Shown: positions 58,762-64,000 of the stretch, one piece after another
Layout: each line of letters begins with the position of its first letter
Position numbering within the stretch: the first letter of the stretch is position 1
Assembly (NCBI GenBank): GCA_016713965.1
Contig: JADJOC010000003.1
Coordinates: 62,001 to 126,000 of the forward strand
Reading direction: 5' to 3'
DNA length: 64,000 nucleotides
Origin: Chitinophagaceae bacterium
GTDB lineage: Bacteria > Bacteroidota > Bacteroidia > Chitinophagales > Chitinophagaceae
Translations under genes and position numbers: made by a program
Notes under the pieces: model-generated
The model's database searches: none
What the model was told of the DNA's origin: nothing
Seen by the model: only the letters and a program-made list of their open reading frames with translations

Positions 58762-60027
58762 ATGAAATTACATATTCAATTTAATGTACTGTTTCTTTGC
58801 AAGCTAGCACTCTTTTTATCCAATTTTTTAATTCTTTATATTCTGTCAAATTTTTATGCTGCGAATGTAGCAGGAGAGTTTTATTATCAAATATCCATTC
58901 TTTCGATAATTGCAATGTTTAGCAATATTGGAATTGATAATTCGATATTTTATTTTTTAAAAAAAGGGGTATTTACCACATCTAACATATTAGCCATATC
59001 ATTTAAAATTGTATTTTTTTTTGTATTACTTGCAACTGCCGCCTGGGTAAGTTTTTACTTATTTTCCGATAACCGTTATCCCATTATTTTTTCTTTATTA
59101 TTTATCTGCAGTCTTCTTTTACAATATATTTTTAATGCCCACTTTTTGGCCATAAAAAAAGGCTGGATTCCACAGATTGGTTTAACAGTTATTAATATTA
59201 TTTTTATTACCTGGCTTTTGTTAAACCAGCTTCCATTAAAAAATAAATATGGTGAGTTATTGAATATTTATTACAGCTTATTTTTTTTAACAAGCTTTGT
59301 TGTATTGCTTTATATTTTTTTTACAACACCAAAATATAGAATAGAACAGCCGTCGAAAGATAAGTTAAGATTACTGTTAAAATTTGGATTATTCCCTTAT
59401 ATAACCAACAGCTTATTTTTTTTAGGCGCAAATATCGATTTGATAGTTGTTAAAAAATATTGCGAGGGGGATTTAAGTGCTTACGTACAGGCAACCAAAA
59501 TATTTCAAATTTTTTGTTCTGTTTTTTATTTATTGTATTACCCTTTCATGGGACAGATAATTGAGGCAAATCATAAGGAAGGTGTAAAAATTTTAATGAG
59601 GAGCAGCAGGATAATATCATTCATATTAGTGCTGATAATAATCCCTTTTTTGCTGATTTGTTCTCTTTTCCTGGACAAAATATTTCCTTCGAGTTACGAC
59701 CAGGTTATGATGCTTTTGAAATACCTGGGTATTTCTTTTTTCTCAACAAGCCTGGCTTATTTTTACACCTCTTATTTTGTAGCTAATAAAATGCATAAAC
59801 AAAATATTATAAGTGCATCTGTTTTTTTAATAACGATAGTTTTTTTAAGTTTTTTACTTATCCCTGCCCTTGGAATAAAAGGAGGGGCAATTGCATACAG
59901 TATTTCAATTTTATGTTCTTTAATATTTGATATAATATTATTTAAAATTAAGAACAATGTAAAATTCAGTGATACCTTATTAATAAAAAAAGAAGATATG
60001 CTTTTTATAAAAAATTATTTCAATTAA
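58762..60027 (+). CDS. Wzx-like flippase / polysaccharide biosynthesis membrane protein
   Basis: 421-residue protein with about 12 hydrophobic segments, of the MOP (oligosaccharidyl-lipid/MATE-like) exporter superfamily. YAANVAGEFYYQISILSIIAMFSNIGIDNSIFYF at the N-terminus and the later GIKGGAIAYSISILCSLIFDIILF are typical. It would flip a lipid-linked product across the inner membrane. It is the last gene of the cluster after the radical SAM enzyme, so its substrate may be that enzyme's product. Intact. Confidence 0.78.
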   Translation: MKLHIQFNVLFLCKLALFLSNFLILYILSNFYAANVAGEFYYQISILSIIAMFSNIGIDNSIFYFLKKGVFTTSNILAISFKIVFFFVLLATAAWVSFYLFSDNRYPIIFSLLFICSLLLQYIFNAHFLAIKKGWIPQIGLTVINIIFITWLLLNQLPLKNKYGELLNIYYSLFFLTSFVVLLYIFFTTPKYRIEQPSKDKLRLLLKFGLFPYITNSLFFLGANIDLIVVKKYCEGDLSAYVQATKIFQIFCSVFYLLYYPFMGQIIEANHKEGVKILMRSSRIISFILVLIIIPFLLICSLFLDKIFPSSYDQVMMLLKYLGISFFSTSLAYFYTSYFVANKMHKQNIISASVFLITIVFLSFLLIPALGIKGGAIAYSISILCSLIFDIILFKIKNNVKFSDTLLIKKEDMLFIKNYFN

Positions 60028-60074
60028 ACATGGTGGGATTAATTTAGCCCCTTTACAGAGTTAATTCATAATAT

Positions 60075-61043
60075 ATGTCTTTTTTAAAAAAAATAAATGC
60101 CAAAGCTAAAACGCAAAGCAATACAGGATTTGGAAATAATGCCGCTAATTATGGCGGCAGATATATTAAGAAAGATGGAAGTGCTAATATCACAAAAAAG
60201 GAATAAATTTTTTTGAGGGAATAAGCTGGTACCATAGTTTATTAGCAATGCCCGGCTGGAAATTTTTAAGCGTAATATTAATTTTTTATATTCTTATAAA
60301 CCTGTTTTTTGCTTGCCTGTATTATATAATTGGCCCGGGTCATTTAACAGGCATGCATGGCGATACTTTTATACAAAAATTTGGGGAAGCTTTCTTTTTT
60401 AGTGCGCAAACATTTACTACTGTCGGATACGGCAGGGTAAACCCTGTAGGTTTTGTAGCAAGCGCCGTAGCTGCAATCGAAGCGCTGATGGGCTTATTAA
60501 GCTTAGCCCTTGCCACAGGATTATTGTATGGAAGGTTCAGTAAACCCACTGCTTACTTAAGATTTGCGAAAAATGCAGTTTTAGCGCCGTTTAAAGATGG
60601 GATAGCCTTAATGTTCAGGGTTGCACCTTACAAAAAACACTATCCTTAGCGATGCAGAAATTAAAATATCCGTAGCCATTAATATAGAAGAAGATGGGAA
60701 AATGATAACAAGGTTTTTTCCACTTGATCTTGATGTTGAGAAAGTAAACGCACTTACCCTTAACTGGACAATTGTACATATTATTAATGAAAACAGTCCT
60801 TTTTATAAATTCACCCCGCTTGACTTTGCAAATGTACAAGGGGAAATTCTAGTATTTCTTAAAGCCTTTGATGATATGTTTAGCAATACCGTTGTAAGCC
60901 GTACCTCATATAGGATTAATGAAATTATTGTAGGGGCTAAATTTGTACCGATGTATTATCCCAGTACAGCCACCAGCTCCACGGTATTGGATTTGACCAA
61001 ATTGAATGAGTATGCTGTTGTAGAAATTAACTTTCCGCAATAG
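60075..61043 (+). CDS. Inward-rectifier (KirBac-like) potassium channel, frameshifted
   Basis: Potassium channel of about 320 residues. The N-terminus MSFLKKINAKAKTQSNTGFG leads through a missing G near 60206 (giving KKGINFFEGISWYHSLLAMPG) to the first membrane helix. The selectivity filter TVGYG lies in SAQTFTTVGYGRVNPVG, and a pore-lining helix IEALMGLLSLALATGLLYGRF follows. Another shift at about 60620-60640 precedes NTILSDAEIKISVAI and the cytosolic IRK domain (LTLNWTIVHIINENSPFY, RTSYRINEIIVGAKFVP). It probably gates K+ flow in response to cytosolic ligands. Confidence 0.86.
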
Positions 61044-61046
61044 TCA

Positions 61047-61808
61047 TTATTTTAAACTATTCATAATCGTTATAAACTCATCTGCTATTAAACTTGCACC
61101 TCCTACCAGGCCCCCATCCACATCAGTCATAGAAAATATTTCTTTTGCATTGGAAGCTTTAACACTGCCACCATATAAAATGCTGATACTATCGGCTACG
61201 GTTACACTATATTTACCGGCAATTACCGATCTTATATTTGCATGCATATCCTGCGCCTGCTGGTTGGTAGCCGTTTTTCCCGTACCGATTGCCCATATTG
61301 GTTCGTAGGCAATAATAAATCCTGTAATTTCATGCTCAGATAAATGAAACAGGCTTTCCTGTAATTGAGTTTCTACATATTTATCTTGCGTACCTGCTTC
61401 TCTTACTGCTAATGGCTCTCCACAACAGAATACAGGCTTTAAATTATGTTCCAGGGCGATATTAACTTTATCCGCTAACAGGCTATTATCTTCTTTAAAA
61501 TATTCCCTGCGTTCGCTATGTCCTAATACTACATATTCCACCCCAATGCTTTGCAGCATTGCAGCACTAACTTCGCCGGTGAAAGCCCCGCTTTTTTTTG
61601 TGTAACAATTTTGTGCAGCTACAAATATGTTTTTTTTACCGGCAATCTTATTTTGCACAGCAATTAAATAAGGAAAAGGTACAGCCAAAATTACCAATTG
61701 ATTGTTATTTAATTGGTGTGGCACAGCTATTAGTTGATCTACCAAAGCTTCAGCTTCGCTAAGTGCCAAGTTCATTTTCCAGTTGGCTGCTGCGATTTGT
61801 GTACGCAT
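61047..61808 (-). CDS. tpiA: Triosephosphate isomerase
   Basis: 253-residue TIM-barrel enzyme interconverting dihydroxyacetone phosphate and glyceraldehyde 3-phosphate. AANWKMN holds the substrate Lys, VLGHSERREYF the catalytic His, and AYEPIWAIGTGKTA the catalytic Glu with loop 6. LYGGSVKASN binds phosphate. Full length and intact. Its 3' end nearly meets the convergent Kir channel gene (3 bp gap). Confidence 0.97.
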   Translation of the reverse strand: MRTQIAAANWKMNLALSEAEALVDQLIAVPHQLNNNQLVILAVPFPYLIAVQNKIAGKKNIFVAAQNCYTKKSGAFTGEVSAAMLQSIGVEYVVLGHSERREYFKEDNSLLADKVNIALEHNLKPVFCCGEPLAVREAGTQDKYVETQLQESLFHLSEHEITGFIIAYEPIWAIGTGKTATNQQAQDMHANIRSVIAGKYSVTVADSISILYGGSVKASNAKEIFSMTDVDGGLVGGASLIADEFITIMNSLK

Positions 61809-61816
61809 AAAATATT

Positions 61817-62857
61817 TTATTTTTTATTAAATAATATGGTTAAAATTTCTTTTTCTTGTTCAGTAATGCTTTTTTCTTTTAGCTGCTTCCAATTATTAAT
61901 ATCATTAAAAGCTTTTTCTAATTGATATTGCTCATTTCCCCAGCTAAAATCAGGTACATATTTTGGCGGATAGCTTTCGCCAAAGATATTGCAACAAATA
62001 CCAATTGTGGTACCGGTATTAAAGCTGGTGTTAATTCCTGCCCTGCTGTAATCTCCCATTAACAAGCCGCATTTATGAGTAGTTTCAGATAATTTTTTTT
62101 CTACATTATTCCAAACTTTTACTGTACCTGCTGTATTTTTTATATTGCTGTTGCTTGTGCCTGCTCCTAAATTACACCACTCACCTATCACGCTATCACC
62201 TAAGTATCCATCATGAGCTTTATTTGAATATCCGAATATCACTGAATTTTTTATTTCGCCTGCAGCTACGCAATAAGGCCCGATAGTAGTAGCCCCATAA
62301 ATTTTAGCGCCCATTTTTACCACAGCTCCTTCACAGATTGCAAATGGCCCTCTTATCATACAACCTTCCATAATTTCTACATTTTTACCAATATAAACCG
62401 GGCCATGTGTTGCATTTAAAATGCTATGTTCTACTATTGCGCCTTGCTCGATAAATATTTGTGATGGGTTGATTAAAATATTAGTTGCACAAACAGGTTG
62501 AGATGTTTTATCTAAAGTAACAAAATTAAAATCCTGCTGGATAGCCCACGCATTGTGCTTAAAAATATCCATCGGGTGATTAAGCATCCTGGTGGCATTA
62601 CTTTTAAGAAAAGCATGAATGCCTTCTTTCAATACAGCTTCTACACTTTCTTTTGCAGGGATGATATTGGCTGGAATAGTGATGCCGGCTTTATCTAAAT
62701 TATTTACTTCGCTTTGTAATAAAACCGGGCAATGCAAAAGCTTTTCCCATTTTTCCTTTATGGTATTAATTCCTATACGGATATCTGCAGCAGATTTTAT
62801 TGCGGTAAAGGGATATAATTGATCTTTTACATTAATATCATCCAGAATAATTTTCAT
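61817..62857 (-). CDS. GlmU-like sugar nucleotidyltransferase/acetyltransferase (alternative Bacteroidota form)
   Basis: 346-residue protein with a short N-terminal nucleotidyltransferase-like domain and a left-handed beta-helix built of hexapeptide repeats (about residues 130-300, e.g. VYIGKNVEIMEGCMIRGP, VIGEWCNLGAGTSNSNIKN). This matches the alternative bacterial GlmU family that makes UDP-GlcNAc in Bacteroidota lacking canonical GlmU. N-terminal motifs IILDDINVKDQLYPFTAIKSAADIRIG are conserved for the family. It is 8 bp upstream of tpiA on the same strand. Intact. Confidence 0.83.
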   Translation of the reverse strand: MKIILDDINVKDQLYPFTAIKSAADIRIGINTIKEKWEKLLHCPVLLQSEVNNLDKAGITIPANIIPAKESVEAVLKEGIHAFLKSNATRMLNHPMDIFKHNAWAIQQDFNFVTLDKTSQPVCATNILINPSQIFIEQGAIVEHSILNATHGPVYIGKNVEIMEGCMIRGPFAICEGAVVKMGAKIYGATTIGPYCVAAGEIKNSVIFGYSNKAHDGYLGDSVIGEWCNLGAGTSNSNIKNTAGTVKVWNNVEKKLSETTHKCGLLMGDYSRAGINTSFNTGTTIGICCNIFGESYPPKYVPDFSWGNEQYQLEKAFNDINNWKQLKEKSITEQEKEILTILFNKK

Positions 62858-62982
62858 TGTGGCGAAATTAGTGAATAAACTATAAAGATCTAAAATGTAA
62901 ATGCGCCGGGAAGTCGGAAAGATAATATTGGATACTATGTTTTCAATTATTCCGCTTTAAAAAATCTGAATAGTAGCACTGC

Positions 62983-63058
62983 CGATGAACCGAGCCCCGC
63001 TTTTAGACGGGGTAGGCTGTGGCAACGATGATGCTATGGAAAACTGAAGCTGGTAACA
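62983..63058 (+). repeat. Dispersed repeat, copy C
   Basis: CCCCGCTTTTAGACGGGGTAGGCT hairpin segment followed by CAACGATGATGCTATGGAAAAC and CTGGTAAC, related to copies A and B. A partial end (GGGAAACTGAAGCTGGTAT) also occurs near 53821-53839. Confidence 0.65.
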
Positions 63059-63064
63059 TAGCTA

Positions 63065-63095
63065 TTTTTAAATAAGGCTCCGCCTTATTTAAAAA
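63065..63095. repeat. Perfect 14-bp palindrome with TCC loop
   Basis: TTTTTAAATAAGGC (63065-63078) and GCCTTATTTAAAAA (63082-63095) are exact reverse complements. It may act as a terminator or transcript-processing site near the end of the rpmE2 transcript. Confidence 0.7.
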
Positions 63096-63100
63096 TAAAA

Positions 63101-63127
63101 ACCCCTTCGAATTTCGGAGGGATTTTT
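63101..63127. terminator. Hairpin terminator after rpmE2
   Basis: CCC(C)TTCG / CGGAGGG stem with an AATTT loop, one bulge and a G-T pair, flanked by A and T runs on both sides. It is suited to end the minus-strand ribosomal protein transcript. Confidence 0.65.
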
Positions 63128-63154
63128 ATTATAGCTTGAAATATTCTATTATAA

Positions 63155-63406
63155 TTATTGTTTCTTTTCGTAACGCTTTTTAAATTTATCGATACGGCCT
63201 GCTGTATCTACCAATACGTTTTTACCTGTATAAAACGGGTGAGATGTGTTAGAAATCTCCAGTTTAATAACCGGGTATTCGTTACCATCTTCAAATGTGA
63301 TGGTTTCTTTTGATGGTGCGGTAGAGCGGCTTAAAAAAGTTGTACCGTTACTCATATCTTTAAAAACCACTGCTCTGTATCCGTCGGGATGAATGCCTTG
63401 TTTCAT
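63155..63406 (-). CDS. rpmE2: 50S ribosomal protein L31, type B (zinc-free)
   Basis: About 83-residue ribosomal protein. I start at MKQGIHPDGYRAVVFKD (63406), the usual L31 beginning; an upstream in-frame ATG adds 12 non-conserved residues. SHPFYTGKNVLVDTAGRIDKFKKRY is the conserved end. There are no cysteines, so it is the C- (zinc-independent) paralogue. A palindrome GTACGG/CCGTAC (63423-63440) lies in the leader and a TATATTTG element at 63456-63463 (minus) upstream. Confidence 0.95.
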   Translation of the reverse strand: MKQGIHPDGYRAVVFKDMSNGTTFLSRSTAPSKETITFEDGNEYPVIKLEISNTSHPFYTGKNVLVDTAGRIDKFKKRYEKKQ

Positions 63407-63455
63407 AATTTTATTTTTTTGAGTACGGATTTGGCCGTACATTTTTTTGAAGTTG

Positions 63456-63463
63456 CAAATATA
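63456..63463 (-). promoter_or_regulatory. Probable -7 element of rpmE2
   Basis: TATATTTG on the minus strand fits TAnnTTTG and lies about 50 nt before the chosen ATG. This leaves room for the palindromic leader at 63423-63440. Confidence 0.45.
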
Positions 63464-63501
63464 AGTATAATTCTTCTATTTTATAGAAAATATGGCTAAT
63501 A

Positions 63502-63993
63502 TCAGCTTTTCATATTTACGTATTGCAGGGCTATACCCACATTCCAGCTTTTACTGGCCTGAATAACATCCTGTAAGTCATCAATTTTTTTACCGGTTAC
63601 CCGGATAATATCGTCCATAATGGCTACCTGTACTTTTAAACCGCTGTCCTTTATCAGTTTAACTATTTTTTTAGCATCTTCCTGTTTAATGCCATTGCGG
63701 ACCGATACCTCTTGCTTTACCACTTTTCCACTTTGAAAAGGCTCTTTGCTTAAATCATAGATTTCTGCTGCCAATCCTTGTTTCATGCTCCTGCTGATTA
63801 AAACATCAATAATCTGCGTAAGCTTCATTTCACTATCAGCTTCAAGATTGACCTTAAAATCTTTTTTATTCAGATCAATTACAACATGGCTTCCTTTGAA
63901 ATCAAACCGGTTGGTTACTTCTTTACTTACGGTGTTAATAGCATTATCGAGTGTTTGCAAATCTACCTTACTTACGAGGTCAAATGATGGCAT
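63502..63993 (-). CDS. YajQ family cyclic-di-GMP-binding protein
   Basis: 163-residue protein with two ferredoxin-like domains. It shows MPSFDLVSKVDLQTLDNAINTVSKEVTNRFDFKGS, QGLAAEIYDLSKEPFQSGKVVKQ and GIKQEDAKKIVKLIKDSGLKVQ, the conserved YajQ blocks. Some members bind cyclic di-GMP and act as transcriptional co-regulators; others bind nucleotides or RNA. Full length and intact, close to the window edge. Confidence 0.93.
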   Translation of the reverse strand: MPSFDLVSKVDLQTLDNAINTVSKEVTNRFDFKGSHVVIDLNKKDFKVNLEADSEMKLTQIIDVLISRSMKQGLAAEIYDLSKEPFQSGKVVKQEVSVRNGIKQEDAKKIVKLIKDSGLKVQVAIMDDIIRVTGKKIDDLQDVIQASKSWNVGIALQYVNMKS

Positions 63994-64000
63994 AGTAAAA

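Larger units (their letters stand above)
62858..63154. other. Intergenic region with repeat copy and two hairpins
   Basis: About 300 bp. It holds dispersed repeat copy C (62983-63058), a perfect 14-bp palindrome with a 3-nt loop (63065-63095) and the rpmE2-side terminator at 63101-63127. Confidence 0.6.

Overview
The window looks like a chromosomal segment of a Bacteroidota bacterium, most plausibly near the Chitinophagaceae. It is AT-rich. It encodes a secreted protein with a type IX secretion (por) C-terminal signal, a TonB-dependent receptor with an N-terminal carboxypeptidase-regulatory-like domain, a DUF3347 protein, and the alternative Bacteroidota GlmU-like protein. Several genes carry -7 elements of the TAnnTTTG type, and there is a miaB / sigma-54 activator / lptE / TPR-like / secG block. 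I see no rRNA, tRNA or CRISPR array.

Layout. 1-1.06 kb: broken transposase and terminator. 1.3-1.8 kb: AraC-type regulator. 2.0-12.8 kb (minus strand): a large Ter stress island with TerC, a TerY-associated kinase, PP2C phosphatase, three vWA proteins, a small membrane protein, a phosphoribosyltransferase/HAD pair and four TerD paralogues. 13.3-16.9 kb: membrane, secreted, LysE and YceI proteins. 17.0-20.8 kb: a four-gene UbiA / type III PKS / methyltransferase / FAD-oxidoreductase cluster, probably making a phenolic lipid or quinone, facing a convergent ATP-grasp gene. 22.2-31.4 kb: Fe-S protein, ParE-type toxin-antitoxin pair, miaB, a HEPN toxin with the tail of its MNT partner, sigma-54 activator, lptE, secG, mltG and yihY. 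31.4-36.3 kb: decayed IS1 and IS1182 elements around a T9SS cargo protein, plus a MITE-like element. 36.3-43.0 kb: GNAT, collagen-like lipoprotein, TonB receptor, DUF3347 and ABC-F. 43.4-47.2 kb: a type II restriction-modification pair and an IS110 element with a candidate bridge-RNA region. 47.5-56.2 kb: ArsR/AHSA1 pair, pyrR, pruA, an intact HEPN-MNT pair and lepA. 56.3-60.0 kb: an uncharacterised cluster of two membrane proteins, a radical SAM/SPASM enzyme and a flippase. 60.1-64.0 kb: Kir-type K+ channel, tpiA, GlmU-like, ribosomal protein L31 and YajQ.

Sequence quality matters for every reading here. About twenty conserved genes, including pruA, secG, mltG, the ABC-F gene, the PKS and the TonB receptor, are broken by one-base changes, most of them in short homopolymers, while motifs continue intact in the neighbouring frame. 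Two more (the TerY-linked kinase and the ABC-F gene) are split by an in-frame stop. I read most of these as assembly or sequencing errors rather than pseudogenes and give the reconstructed span of each gene.

The best candidates for new biology are the radical SAM/flippase cluster, the phenolic-lipid cluster with its UbiA enzyme, the complete TerY-phosphorylation island, the IS110 non-coding end, and several repeat elements that sit inside coding sequence (miaB, lptE) or have MITE architecture.
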